Source: Ascaris suum (taxonomy: Eukaryota > Nematoda > Chromadorea > Rhabditida > Ascarididae). From it: a DNA stretch of 64,000 bases. A program made the translations under genes and the position numbers. Below, piece by piece: positions 37,733-50,350 of the stretch. The notes beneath the pieces are model-generated. The model worked only from the letters and a program-made list of their open reading frames with translations. It was not told the DNA's origin and did not search any database. The stretch is taken from contig CM024187.1 of NCBI GenBank assembly GCA_013433145.1, positions 4,046,826-4,110,825 of the forward strand, in the 5' to 3' direction. Numbering within the stretch: the first letter of the stretch is position 1; each line of letters opens with the position of its first letter.

Positions 37733-40656
37733 AATACTTTTGCAGAATCTTTACGCCTTCTGAGATATACTTGACTGATGTCGATAAACGGTGAAAATAT
37801 CAACACCGATGCCTCCTTATATTAGTTAAGGTATGAAATGATCCTCTCTGCCTTTTTTGCGTCCTTCTATAGCGCGTATGGAAACAATAACAGATTTGCA
37901 TCTGGAGAAAGTACATGGTAGACCTAGAGACAACAATGAAACTGGTAATTCTGGCTGGTAAGGGAGCCAAATCTCTGAGTTGGACGGGTACTGCTGCTTA
38001 TTAATATTTTACGGTGACGAAACTAGATAGGCGGACCTCCCCAAACAGTCGATCGTAGCTCGAGAGAAACAAATATAAATCGAAAGATGTATAATTCGAC
38101 ACAGTTATCCATGCCACAATATGCGTAAATCGCCATCGGAAGATTCACAGAAAAGTGATTTATAATTTATGGCTGCCATAAGCGTACTTTTAGGGAATTC
38201 AGCTACCATACCTTTCAGACCCCCACTGCCCTTCTCTTTCAGATCACACCGATGTTTGCATCAAACCGATTTGCAGCACGCTAGACTGCAAACAACCCAA
38301 TTTGCGTATGTTCGACCTGTCATCATTATCAGTCCTCAACTTGGGCAAACTGAGCCATGCTTTAGATCACGGATTCAGAAAAGGCGAAGTTTGAGGCAAA
38401 CGTTTTGTCAGAAGCCCTCTGGTTGAATTGTCTCACTTTGAATTAACCACTTTATAGACCATTACCGCAAGGCGAAAAAAGTCAGGGGATTTGTAGCACT
38501 TTCTGTAGTATTGCTTTGATTAGACTGCCACTCTTAGCAATGCTTTGCATGCAATGATGCCAGAGCAGTTTGCTCCGTTATCAAGTGTGCTGTTCTCAAG
38601 TGGTCTCCATTTCGTTGCAATGCATCAATCTTCAAACAACTTTGGAGAGACAGTAGCCTTGTACAACGGTATATATCTATTTCATTTTATGAAAGCACAA
38701 AAAAGATTACGAAATGCACTGCAGCAAAACAGAACAGAGAATTCAAGTGCAATAAATGCTACAAAAGGGTGACCATTGCTGAAAACACTTGCATTACGTT
38801 TCACTCGCAAATAGCGCTCTAATCATTAGAACTTATGCCAAACCAAAGAACAGCACTTTTCTACTAAACTACAGTAACAACAGCAGTTTGCTCGAATTTC
38901 GTAGATAAGCTCCTCATTTGAGTATTGCTTTTTATATTGAGCCATATAGGTGAAAGGCATAATTTCCCATTTCAAATTTCATTTACTTATGTGGAAAATA
39001 TTTCACTTATATTCTTTCATATTAGAAAAAACTGAATCGTAAATATCGCAAGGTCAATGATACTGATTGAAAAACGAAGTAAATCAATTAGAAATGCTGA
39101 ATATCTATCGCACTGTTGATCACAATAATAATAAAATAATGTGCAATAATTAACGCCGTTCTTCAACGTCAAAAAATGAAAATCGTTTCACTCAACGAAA
39201 AAAAAAAACCTTTTGTTTTACGCTATCAATGAACCAAAAAGAAAATTCAAATCAACTACAGCAAACTATGTAAAAATTATCAATGAATAATTTACTTACC
39301 ATGGAAATTTTCTATCAGTGAAAACTTTAGCAATCAGTAACGCACATTCGGTCTATTGAGAATAGAATTAAATGATGGTGGTGGGATAAAATGCGGCAAA
39401 AATAAGCAACAAAAAAAAATTCAATATTAGCGGATAAGGAATCCCATCAAAAAACTCATTAAGCGAGATAAAGTCGAAATTTTATAGCGAAAGCCGAAAA
39501 ATTTGGTTCGGAAAAATTTTTACGCTTATGAAGCCTCAAAGTCTTTAATTAAAATACAACGAACGTTGCTCGATGTTGGGATCAAATTTAATAATTATCT
39601 ATGCAATAGCACAAGCGATAAATCATCGTCTATAAATTCGAGCGTCAATAATTGCACCAAAAAGCGTTCTTTCCAAAGAGTCATTTCCTTCAGAACATGT
39701 TGTTTTTTTTCATGGTGACACATTCAATTTTTTGCTGTAGAAATATTTTCTATGAGTCTTTCTTGTGAACCGAATCTCTTTTTTTTTTTTTTTTGCTAGA
39801 AGCGTTCCTACAGTAGATAGCGAAATAATAAAACTAGAAATTTTATGCTATATATGTTTGTGAAAGAGTATTTTTATATTTACCACGATGAAGTTATATT
39901 AAAAATTTGTGAGGACTACGGCATCAAGATTTCTAGAAGCCTCAAAGAGACGCACAGTTTCGTAATATTGTTATACAAAAACATCGCTACAACTACTTTT
40001 CGAAAAGAAGCCCGTCCCCGCATCAGTTCAACTTCAATATTGACGCAATTCTCAAATGAATGCAAATCATACTAATAAGCTTTTGATGGCCCACATAGAG
40101 CATATAGAAAAATGAGAGGTTTGATCGCTAAAGCAGTCGAACAAGTGCAGCGATTGCTCGCACAATATGTCTAAAAAACGAATCGAGAGTAATCTCTAGA
40201 ACATAGTAACATTTTGTAACTCATCCATCTACTATAGAATTTCAGATTTTCTTTAAAAAAATACGAATTGAGTAAATGGATAGTATCCGTTATATTGTCA
40301 GTGCTTCATTTTTCGCGTGCTGTAACAATGTTCCAGTTGTTTCACTCAACAAAGGATGTAAAAAAGATTAATTGCTACTCAACATTTCCTATCTTAGCGT
40401 ACGAGAAGTTATATAATGTTTCTCATTTAAAAAAATGCGAATGACAGCATTAAAAGATATAAGCTATCAAAATTTTAAGAAATTTATTACCGAAACAATG
40501 ACAACTTTACTTTATCAAACTTTCACAAGCTCATAAAAGTTCGACTAAGGATAAAAGGCCATATTTAATAACTGCTAGCGCCCATCACCTTGGCAAATAA
40601 ATCCATAAACTTCATTTCGCTCTCTTCCATCGTTAGTTTTGATCCACTTTATGTTG

Positions 40657-40675
40657 AAAAAAAAAAAAAAAAAAA
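40657..40675 (+). repeat. Poly-A run (19 A)
   Basis: Uninterrupted A19 preceded by ATGTTG and followed by GTGGAG. No upstream retrotransposon or processed pseudogene was recognised, so I do not call it a retroposon tail. Confidence 0.9.
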
Positions 40676-42179
40676 GTGGAGCGTCAATTTTTCCTCTACA
40701 AAAACAAAAACATGAAATGTGAAATTGCATTCGAATTCTCTCAAACAACATACAGCAAACATTTCAGCAATTCTCCCTATCGTAAGCATTTTAAAACTTC
40801 TCGATTATCATAAAGAAGACCCAAAAACATAGGTGCCTTTAATTGAACAATAGTGAAAGATGCGCGGAATCACGACATGTCACCAATGCCGCAAACTCTA
40901 AACGCAAACGGTAAAAAAAATAGCAGTATAGATATCAAGCAAAAGCATAGGTATAATTTACAATTGATTACTGCGGCAATATTTCAAGATTTTCTTTAAA
41001 AAAATACATTACCATGTGCAAAGGAAATATCGACAACTAATAAAAACCATTTCACATGAAGTTTAGTGGAACGCAGTCTGTAACATTCGAGTGGTGGGAC
41101 CGAACTGATTGGTCGGATTTTGTAGAACACCTTGATGGAATCAAATAACCAGGCAATATTGCTTCATCACGAAGATTCGATAAAAGGCTCGGCAAGTTAC
41201 GAAATAGCCCATAACACAAAACAAAGGGGCCGAAAACATGGCAAGTTGTCCTAACAAAACACAATAATTAAGAACTGGTTAATTAAAGATTTGGAAGCGA
41301 AAGGCAAAATCGTGCAAACGATCGAAATTGAGAATGGAACAAAAAAAAATTTAAAGATGAAAGAAACGTGCGTTCAACAATTCTCCACTTGTGCAGTCTT
41401 TAAAGAAGACAACGGTTAGCTCAGTGAGTTTACTCCACTGCTCACCTGTCTAGTCACTTTTTTAGCCTATTGAAGTGGATTCAAATAATATGAGAAAACA
41501 CATCGTATAAAAGACTAAATAAGGCCATAAAGTTGGCATTTGTTCAGCATTGAACTTATAATTTAAAAAAAAAAAGTTTTTCATCCGAATAAGCAAACTC
41601 ATCATGAGATATATTTGTCTCAGAGTGAAAAACTGTTATCGGAAATAACTTTTCAGGCACTAGTCGTTAGAAACTTCCAAATTATAACACTAATGACTCA
41701 ACATCGTATTTGTTTTCTCGTCTCAAATACGTCAACGAAAAGATGCTGTCTAGTTGTTCGAAAATTGATTCCTGTCAATTGTAATATCAACATCTCTTAT
41801 CGCAGCTCATATTTCTTACTACTTATAAAACAATATTAGTAGTTATTCCGGAAATTAAAAAAGACACACCATTCTATTCAATGAGCGAGAGAAAACAAAA
41901 AATGTTCGAGCATGTGATGTGAAAATGTGGCACTATGAAAAAAATTTACGAGTTGTTTTATGAATGTCGCTAAAAATAATTCTTTATTCGAAGCAAACAG
42001 CGAGTATTTGAGAGTTTTTTGTTTTTAAATAAAGAAATAGAATAGCTTCAGAAGGATTCGGGATTGTCGTAAGTGCAATTGCATCGTCCAGATGTGAAAG
42101 GAATATTAGATAAAAAACACATAACACACCTTCAAATTTTGCAATGAAACGACTTTGTTGGTAGTAATTAAACAACTTT

Positions 42180-42960
42180 ATTGAAGACATTATGCTTTCT
42201 GGTAAAAGCACTGCCAACTGCAACAGCTTGCGAAGAAAACAAGAAGAGAATTTGTTCAAAGGTCAAACTTTCGAAAAACAAAGCTCGTGTTTTCAGCAGA
42301 CGCACCAGAAAAGACGGAACGCTAATTGGAGAAATCATCGAAGAAGCCTTAAATTGTGTTTTTCTCGGATAAGAAAGATACATAAGCAACGATATCACTG
42401 ACGGAGATTTCTATAAGGCCAAAATCACGACAGCTGAGGCTCAGTAGAAGAAAGAAAAAAACGCTGCAAGGAACTATCACAGCGGAAAAATGAGCAGATA
42501 TCCCTCAATTTTTGGTCTTGCATGCATTATCGCATAGAATTGAAAATTGGTCTCTCGCAATAGTGGAAAAAAAAAGAAGGCTCGAAGTGATAGCCAGAGC
42601 GACCGTAAGATTGACGCTTGACGTTCCATCAAGACAACCACATCCCAATCGAAGAATTCCGCAGGAACAGCTCTACTGAAGATACTGTACATGAAAGCGA
42701 AAAGAGCAAAGCGAAATGTGCAGGACGTTTGTGTCCGCTGCAGGACGGTTGATGGGTACAGCAAAAGTGTTCAAATGGATCCTACCAGACCTCAAACGGG
42801 CCTCATCGAAGCCCATCAAGACACAAAGAGAGGATTTCCTCAAAGAGAGCTGTAACGAAGTAAGCATGAGGCGTGACAAACGACAGGGAACGAGTTATTG
42901 GAATTTCATAGCGACTATCCGCCGCTAATTCAACATCGCCGACGTTGTATGACATGCAGA
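42180..42960 (+). mobile_element. Decayed RTE-like LINE, C-terminal third
   Basis: The C-terminal blocks of an RTE-type non-LTR retrotransposon can be followed through several frames. DIMLSGKSTAN at about 42,187-42,219 resembles the DDIVLI..S box and what follows. KVKLSKNKARVF (about 42,262-42,297) resembles GLKIN.SKTKVM. GEIIEEALNCVFLG (42,328-42,369) resembles G..IEEV..F.YLG. ISNDITDGDFYKAKITTA, just past a stop, resembles the ND...EI..RI..A block. Then CAGRLCPLQDG-stop-WVQ (42,717-42,761) resembles RWAGHV.RL.D.RW. After another frameshift, FKWILPDLKRASSKP (42,770-42,814) and EDFLKE resemble W.PRD.KRP.GRP..RW.DDF, and a final RRDKRQGTSYW matches the DR..W end. The combination is characteristic of the RTE clade. 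The copy lacks a recognisable endonuclease and upstream RT, has stops and frameshifts, and is inactive. Confidence 0.7.
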
Positions 42961-45084
42961 GAGCGACCATTTGTTTGCATTGGCTTATTTATATACAGCG
43001 TTAACTGAAGTGATGTTTAAATTCGAATGTCTTAAATTGACGATGGGGAGGATGAAGAAGAGAGAGGGTAGAGGGGAAGAAGTGAGAATACTTTGCGACA
43101 AGTAGCTGATCAAAAGCAAAACAGCATGAATGAAGCTAGCGAACTTTTACACACGAAAAACGTTCGTTACAAAATGAACGAATAGTTATCGCTTTAAAAA
43201 AAAAACCCATAAACAGTCTTCGAATATTTCTTCTGAGAATTTCAGGTGGGTGAAATAAATGAAAATACGTTCTGTAGGGTCTTTGGCCTTAAGTGGCTCA
43301 TAAACTAAAGGACAAATCATTTGACTGCTAGGAAAAAAGTAAATTTCTAAACCTCCTATTCATCTATCACATGCAACGATGACAACTGATGAACTGATTT
43401 GTACGCATGTTTGTTTCCTTCTCTGCTTTCATTGCAGCAAACAATGAAAATTGCATCACCGCCTTATCTACTGCGTCTGCAACGTAATCATTTATCATCT
43501 GTCAACGAATCACTTGATCATCTTCTCGTTTTTCATGAGAAGCCAACAAGCCGCAACAACAATAACATCCATAAAATTTATAAAATATCATTTTCGACGC
43601 AGGTCGAAATGCTGCACATCATCAGTCAGTTTGTAAAGAAAAACAACGATCGCGCATCAGCAGTTGTAGAACGGATCGTTCAAGCATCAATAACATTCAG
43701 TTAGGAGATATTATCAGCGATATCATCAGCTAGATTTCACCAGCACAATCTTATTAATAGCCGCATACCATAAATAGGACTTCGTTAATAACCACATTAG
43801 TTCTTCGAAAAATTATTAGGTGACCTAGTGAAAGTTCAAAGCAACTAAGCGCCATAATAAGAGACTGACAGTCAACAAATATTATGCTTACATTTACAAA
43901 AAAGCCTCACTGATGTCAATATAATCGTACTGCAACAGTCACAAATACTCATTCAATCAAATATAATGATAAAATTAAATTTTGCAAACGGTCCTCGATG
44001 AAACGGCACTTTCGGAAAGTTAATTCAATAGGCCGAACCCTACCTTCTCATACATTGCATAATTGTATTTTTCCTGTATTGATTGCGTTATTGCTATGCC
44101 TATATCCTCTGAGGATATTGGCCATTTCATGCCGATATCGAAGGTAACATTGACAAAGACAAGCTCACATGGAATTCCTGTTCTTTGTACTCACAGTGGA
44201 CAAATATTTTCAGTTAAATGGAGTAAAGGATTTAAGAAGGCAAAAAGAAGTGAACTGGCGAGAAGGCAGTTTTAAGGGTCGCTCTAAGCAGCCGCTAAAT
44301 GAAATTGTTTTCGCCAACTGGCACTTGCAATGTGATCGTGTTCGTTGTGCTGCACACTCCAACTTCACTTCATTTTCCGCTTCAAAAACATTAAACTCAC
44401 TTTTGAGAAGAGTCCTCAATCAACATACAAAATAACAATCGCTTCCGACGTGATCAGCCAACCAGCGGCCCTCCTCGATAGCAGCCGCGCTCGGAACACT
44501 TGCCTGACGCTTGTCAAAAGCACCAGGTGACCTCACAATTGATTTTTTACCAATTGCAACATGCTATTTAAATTAGCCAGATGATTTTTCTACTCTTAGT
44601 TCACAGCAACCTTGTGCAGCTATCGGCAGACCGTTTTCGGAATTGAAAGGGGAGAGGAGGGAGGTGGAGGCGGTGAGAGAAGGTAGAATAGAGCCGTACG
44701 GGAAAGTAACCTTCATTCTAGAGCGCGTAACTGGGTAAAAAAATAATGACATCAGAGATAAGAGATACAAATCAAATAAATGACGTCTTACAATCTTCCT
44801 ACTACAACTTTTTTTTTTCGTTGAGATAGACATTTCAACTGTTTTCGGAATGTGTCGCTAATTCTACCACTTGGTCAGCCTAGAGCAAAAATATGTCGAT
44901 GCAAGCGTGCGCATCCGCCCACTTTAGAGGAGCCGGCATTTTATCACATCGGCAGGTAGGCGCTGCTTTATCATCACTGCCTAAGTAAAGATAACGATTT
45001 TTTGTGAACATTTCTTTGAAGACGATGCAGGAAATAATCTTGAAGCAAAAAGTAAACGGCGATATCTGCCAGTCTTAAGAAGCT
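42961..45084. other. Gene-free DNA apart from one candidate exon
   Basis: No family recognised. ORFs at 44,063-44,435 overlap on both strands and look like chance. The candidate exon at 43,439-43,704 is described separately. Confidence 0.45.
43439..43704 (+). other. Candidate terminal exon (weak)
   Basis: A plus-strand frame open from 43,399 to a TAG at 43,702-43,704. A good-looking splice acceptor (CTTTCATTGCAG) ends at about 43,438, right before CAAACAATG. The roughly 88 residues after it have a varied composition, with amphipathic stretches such as VEMLHIISQFVKK and ASAVVERIVQAS, and no low complexity. I do not recognise a family and see no membrane segment. A matching upstream donor exon could not be identified. 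If genuine it would be a last exon or part of a trans-spliced mini-gene. Chance remains the default explanation. Confidence 0.2.
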
Positions 45085-45640
45085 CAAATCATTGCATATT
45101 TTTTCTCGTGCAGCTTAGAGCAAAAACACAACAACAGGAAAAACAACAACAACAACAGCAGTTGCGTCTTTAATTTCCACTGTCCTAGGAAGGGTCGACA
45201 ATTCAGAAAATAGGTAGGAAATAAGTTCATTCCAGCAAAAATGCGAAGCTTCATACGATGGTGTGGGAGCATTAACTGAGAAATACAAGACGAAATTATC
45301 TGCAAAAGACGATAAGCTGGCCCTTGGCGTAACGTCTTGGGCTCTTATGGTCACATGTCAACCAGAAACCATTGCCTTTTTTTCTACTGAGAAACGAATT
45401 ACTCTTGTTTTTATATAGGAGAATGGTCTGCTCCAAGTAGCAAAAGGGAAATTTGCGAACAAGGGAAAACCAGCGGCACGTCGTATGGAACCAAAAAGGA
45501 CTCAGAACTGTATTCCTGAGTAACAACATAATGGACAACCTAGAAAGCTGTGTAACATTCCGTCAAAACGTTCCACGTCTAGGTCAATGTATAGCAATAG
45601 GAATATGCAGTTGGCTGTTTAGCTTGTACAAGACCAAGGA
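45085..45640 (-). mobile_element. Decayed LINE reverse-transcriptase core
   Basis: On the minus strand the RT palm motifs of a CR1-like non-LTR element are visible. LLLYIDLDVERFDGMLHS (45,547-45,600) resembles A.FLDL.KAFDTVDHS, with the first catalytic Asp region partly preserved. A frame at 45,538-45,296 contains LYKNKSNSFLSRKKG, resembling the stretch before GVPQGS. FADNFVLYFS at 45,277-45,306 is the YADD box with its second Asp changed to Asn (GAT to AAT). It is followed by NELISYLFSE, resembling the L..L...W...N.L segment. The separation of the two palm motifs, about 87 residues, is close to the usual distance. The GVPQGS block itself is not recognisable. A CAA/TTG repeat at 45,126-45,161 lies at the end and gives an artefactual polyvaline. 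The catalytic substitution and frameshifts make it inactive. Confidence 0.6.
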
Positions 45641-47399
45641 TTACCGAAAGTACACTCCAATCCTCGCAGTTTTTGCAGTTGTCTTCAACTAATTTCGACG
45701 GCGAATAAATTCTATAAAGTCGCATACTTTCCAGCCGGAATGACCTCAAAGATCGATCTGAATACCTTACAAAAACATTCTACTGTACTAGTTATTTTAA
45801 GGCGAGTGACATGCAAGCAAAAAGTTTAAAACGAGATGATGAGTCAATTGAAAAAAATTTGACGGAGAAACAATTCTTTTAAAATTCATTAAATCAACGT
45901 TTCATATTCTACGCTTAAAATTTTGCTAAATATTTTGCGGCACCAAAATCGTTTTAAAAACATAGAATAGATTTTAGTTCTCGAAATCCAAAGAAGCAAC
46001 CTAATAAATATGCTACCATGATTATATGATGCTAAGCAGGTAAACATTTCTTTAGATGTTGGCGATAAGAAAGCTCACTATTCGAAGGAATCGAAAAAGA
46101 CCACTGTATTGCTAGAAAATCATTGCCGCTCAAAAAAACCTAGATCGAACTTTAACGACTTCTGGAACTACGCCAATGCGCATACTTTGAATGGGAGCTA
46201 AGGGAATTTCATTCCAATTAGCTAAGACTGTATGCGCACTGAGTAAAACAGAATGCAGAAAAAGAAATGATTTCCATATTTTTGGCTGCATTCAGTGATG
46301 CAAATAAACAAATTGGTTGACATGCCATTTGCGCCTCATTCTTTCATATAAATTCACGTGAGAGAAGAACTCTGATAGACCTGTTAAGGAAAAATTTTCA
46401 ACTTTTGAAACGAGTGCTACATATAATCATCGTCTAATATGCGTGCAAACAACGCGTCATATGTAAGCGAAAAGTTCAAAAAACCCATATAACTGTATCA
46501 AAGTTACATATATAAGCAATACATACGCATACCTGTCTTATAAAAAGGACAAAGATTAAGCATATTGAGAAGCGAAGCTATGACTTTTTCCACATCCATT
46601 AGGAGGTTTAAGATTCTATTAGATCATTTACTCTCATTTAGGAAATCAATGTTTTCTACGTGTTTCGTTTAGTAATTTGCCTTTGCACAAGATGAGGATT
46701 TAAATTTGAGCAAAGAAAAATTGAGCAGACTGGTGAAATTTTCAACTGCAAAAATCTAAACGACGATTCTGCAAATTTTATGGAGCTCAATTTAGTTTGA
46801 AGAGGACGAAATTCAAGGGACTCTTAACCGTAACAGATATTACCCTCAAGTTTTGTCATTTAATTTTTTTTTTGCAATAAACTGAGTCTTACATAAACTA
46901 ATATATCTGAATTATGTATTAGTGACGTCTATCCATCGAAACTCTTGTAAAATATGGAATAACATTGCGCAAATTATCAGATTCACTTCATTAAATGCGC
47001 CGCAGAAATTAGCGAAATTAGATTCTAAGAAGTATAGCAGTAAGTTTGTAGCCAGAGACATATGAACATGCACTATTATGAAAGACTTTTTTCGAGATTT
47101 GCAAGCTTTTGCATGCAACCTTCAATGCGGTTGCACCTGTGGAAGCAAAGCGAAAAGACAACCACTATTTGCCCATAAAAATCAAAAGCTGGACGTCCGA
47201 AAGTGGTCGACTTCTGAAGCTAGCTGATCGATACCGCAATAATGAGGTTTTCTGAGCAGACCTTAAAAGGAACAGATATTTGGTGATCACTCATTGATAC
47301 GAGTTGGGTAATAGGAGGGTCTCCCATAAAAGTAAGCAAATGCGAGGGGAACCAGCTCAGCTACGGTATATGTTAAAAACGCTGCAAGAAACGAATAAA
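45641..47399. other. Gene-free DNA
   Basis: Upstream (minus sense) of the RT remnant I could not find an RPISLL block, and upstream (plus sense) of the next LINE only AT-rich sequence is seen. No ORF above 70 codons after 45,700. Confidence 0.45.
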
Positions 47400-48740
47400 A
47401 AGAAAAGCTAAACCACGGTCAAGGCAGAATTGCTTAACGATTTTTTTGCGAAACCTAAGACTTGGAATTACCCAAAGCCGAAAAAATTAAAAAAAAAACC
47501 TAACGGAGGGACAGCTTCCCCTCATAGTACCAAGCAGGAAAAAATATAAAAGAGATATTAAGAGCGAAAACAGCTAAGGAGCAGAAATTGATAGAATTAC
47601 AAATAAAATGCTGAAGATAACAAAAAATTTTGCTGCGATGAAAATTTTACGATTAATCACAAAATGAACGGGGAATTTGTTGGTGAACTGAGGAAAACAA
47701 AAGTTAGGAGAGTATTCAAAAAAGAGAAAGTGAGCAAGAACTGGCATATTTCCGGCCAATTAGCCTCTTTCCTGCGTTTCCAAACTCTTCGAGCGATGCA
47801 TATGCCCGCACATCTATCAAGCCCTTAAGCTTTTTTCACTCAACTGTCAGCACGCTTTTCATTGATGATACTCTATCACAGCAGCGCTTGCGGAGATAGG
47901 CCAGCAAGTTCTCAACATAGGGAATAACGAATTAATTTATACGGCATTAATGAATAACAAAAAGACGCACGATGCTGTAAGCCTCCTGGAGAAAACCATC
48001 GACATAGTAAATCTGGGTGACGAAGTGATATAAACCTTTGAAGGCTAAACAGCAAGATCCGAACATTACGTTAAGGCGGGAGCTGAAAACCGAAACAAAT
48101 CTGTATAAGCATCCGCAATGAGGTCTGCTTTCGGCCATCTTCTTTCTCTTTTTGCTTTCAAGTGTGAATAAAGTTGGGACAGATGGGGAAAAAGCTACTT
48201 CTCGCAGATGATATGCAACTTCTATATGAGTATTACGGAAGCGGAGCTGAACTTTGATAGATTAATATTAGACTTGGAAAAAATTAAGAATTACCTAAAG
48301 AATATGCAAGTAGAAAATATCTGAAAAGTCAAAAACTGTCATGAGCGGATTTGGAAGACCATAAACTACAAAGTGCTAATGGATCCATGCTGACAATCTA
48401 TGGAGCAGGAGATAATAGCCAAAAATTACACTCGGAACCTAGGCTCACATCTTGATACTAATTTAACCTTCTATTCACTTTGAGATCGTTCATAGCCCGT
48501 TCATGCTCGTACGTTTTCTGCCACACGAAAGCCATAATGAAATACGTGAATATGAAATACACTATCATGCTCATTGATACACATATTATCAGTAAAAAAA
48601 CGGACTATTCCCATCTATCATTGCGATAACAATAAAAAGAGACCTTAAAGTTATTGCGACGGATTTGCAAAACATTCATTGAGAATAGCTCATAAGCTTA
48701 AAAAATTCGAGCGCATTGACGACTTGAAAGGATTTTAAAA
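47400..48740 (+). mobile_element. Decayed L2/CR1-like LINE reverse transcriptase
   Basis: The best-preserved RT series in the window. AELLNDFFA (about 47,426-47,452) matches the AE.FN.FF block. IDRITNKMLK (47,590-47,619) matches G.D.I....LK. NHKMNGEFVGELRKTKVRRV (about 47,655-47,712) matches the S...G.FP..LK.AKV.P. block. YFRPISLFPAF is at 47,747-47,779, KLFER follows after a frameshift, then QHAFH and YSITAALAEIGQQVL (47,869-47,913) match QHGFR..RST..AL..I. LIYTALMNNKKTHDAV (47,935-47,982) matches the LDLSKAFD.V palm motif with both key acidic positions altered. LADDMQLLYEY (48,201-48,233) is an intact YADD-type box. TRNLGSHLDTNLTF (48,430-48,471) matches .RNLGV.LDS.L.F, and THIISKKTDYSHLSL (48,580-48,624) matches the H..I.SRLDYCN.L block typical of L2/CR1. 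The spacing from RPIS to LADD (about 151 residues) and to TDYS (about 280) is that of an intact element, so mostly point decay has occurred. Confidence 0.78.
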
Positions 48741-49949
48741 TAAAGGCCAAAACGATGGCGAATGATCAATTCACTGAGAAAAGCCATGATCGAACTAGAC
48801 GCCAAATGTACACATGCGAAAAAATTAAAACAAATTACAGCAAAAGATCAATGCGATACCGAAGAACTGTTTTCCGCAAAATGCGTTGCCTTGAAATGAG
48901 TAATGGTGCGTTTTAATGCAGTCAGAGTTGTTCGTTTGCGAAACATGACAATTAAAGTTTTTCTCTTCGTTTGTCGTAAACGCATCTCTTGCTTATCGAT
49001 AAAATAAAGCATCAGATCGGATTAGAAAATCCCTATCCATTGCAATGAAATTCATGCTACATTGATAGGAACTAATGCTATAAAACAATAACGAACTGAA
49101 ACTGAAAAAGGAAACACTAAATGGGAATTAAAGGTGGATTATTAAATGGTGTCATTTCCAAATGTCATTTTATATGCCTTGGATTACATTCTCAAAAACA
49201 TTCGTGAACGGAGGTTTTTTCTTATGATGTTTATTTGTAAACGCATATTTCAGTAGACGACTAGACATAAATATGAACTGACAAATTCAGGTGGTTGTTA
49301 CGGATGAAAGTGCGGTTGTATATTAGAACATAATAATGAATCGATGATAGATTAATTTCTTTTCACCATCCCCTACGAAAACATTTCAAGGAGACTGAGG
49401 AACAGAAGAGAGGTGGTAGAGAGAGATTATGCAAATTCTGGGAGTGAAGATGACATTGTGCAAATGTTGATATCTCATCCAACGAGTTCATCCAATAGCA
49501 TATTAGTGGCATTTGAGATCCAGATGGGATTTTCGAATAGGATCAATGAAGTCATATTTTGATTGAACTTAAAATATTATAAACCAGGAACGTTATAAAC
49601 CGCTAGCAGAAATTTCACAATCGACAATATTGGGGAACAGTTGAATATCAATTTCCAAAGTGTGCATTATATGAAAAAATATGTGGGTAGATGTGTTAAA
49701 CTCAGAAGCGCACAGCGTTCTCTCTACGCAAATTAAGGAGCATGTGTGTGGGCACGAAATGGTGCCGCGAAAACAGTTTTACCCGAAGCTTTCACAAATA
49801 GCACGAACGACGTCCACCTCGCGCACTGACCTAGCGGCATGCAGCTAACTGCAATACTCCTAATTAGATTGCTCAGAATGTTTTATGAGCAGAACATATG
49901 TTCGTATAAAGTGCAATAAAAAACTCCCTCGCATATACCTTATCCACAC
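48741..49949. other. Gene-free DNA
   Basis: No ORF above 60 codons and no recognisable 3' tail repeat for the preceding LINE. Nothing else seen. Confidence 0.5.
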
Positions 49950-50350
49950 CTGAATATATCCTCTCCGAGTAAACAGGTATAACAACTTGAGAAACGTCAG
50001 AAGCCGAAACCTTTTCTCGATTCGAAGTCGCCGTAATAAATAAAGTCCCTGAGTATGAGGATTTTCATCCCTGAACCGCACTTATGAGGGATTTCTATTC
50101 CACAACTACTTTACAACGGACTCATATTCCAGAAATATTTTGCGTATTCAGTTGAAAGAGCGCTAAATAACCATGTAGCATTACGCGTCATCATGTAACC
50201 TAGAATAATACGTATTGTGCACTCAAAAATTATTTGAATACTCTCTAAGTGAGAAATAAAGTGAGGGTAAGGGAGTAGTGCAAAACAGTCCGCGCCGTAC
50301 ATTCAATAATGGCTCCCTCTTTGATGGAATCCTTTCTATGAGCACAGTGA
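49950..50350 (-). mobile_element. Probable LINE RT C-terminal fragment
   Basis: On the minus strand, YGADCFALL (from about 50,299) followed by HFISHLESIQ and ECTIRIILG (50,198-50,251) resembles the block after the RT of I/Jockey-type LINEs, .LDYG...Y.......L..L..IQN..LRIILG. The following TRNATWLF resembles the T..P...L. part. Upstream on this strand, KWFCFSLC (about 50,353-50,376) resembles the segment before the DYG block. Four short matches in order support the call, but the family is variable here and no catalytic motif is visible. A stop precedes MYGAD and more follow. Extent beyond the core is guessed. Confidence 0.42.

Larger units (their letters stand above)
37248..42179. other. Gene-free DNA
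   Basis: Short ORFs only (up to 85 codons, for example 38,169-38,426). None recognised. Includes the C/T-rich tract at 37,701-37,732 and a 19-base A run at 40,657-40,675. The stretch 40,080-41,050 has no ORF above 60 codons. Confidence 0.5.

Noticed and set aside
41412..41490. tRNA-like A box (GGTTAGCTCAGTGAG) followed by GGATTCAAAT about 63 bp later
   Set aside because: The B box lacks the consensus GGTTCGANNCC, the arms do not pair into a cloverleaf, and no SINE body or tail was seen.
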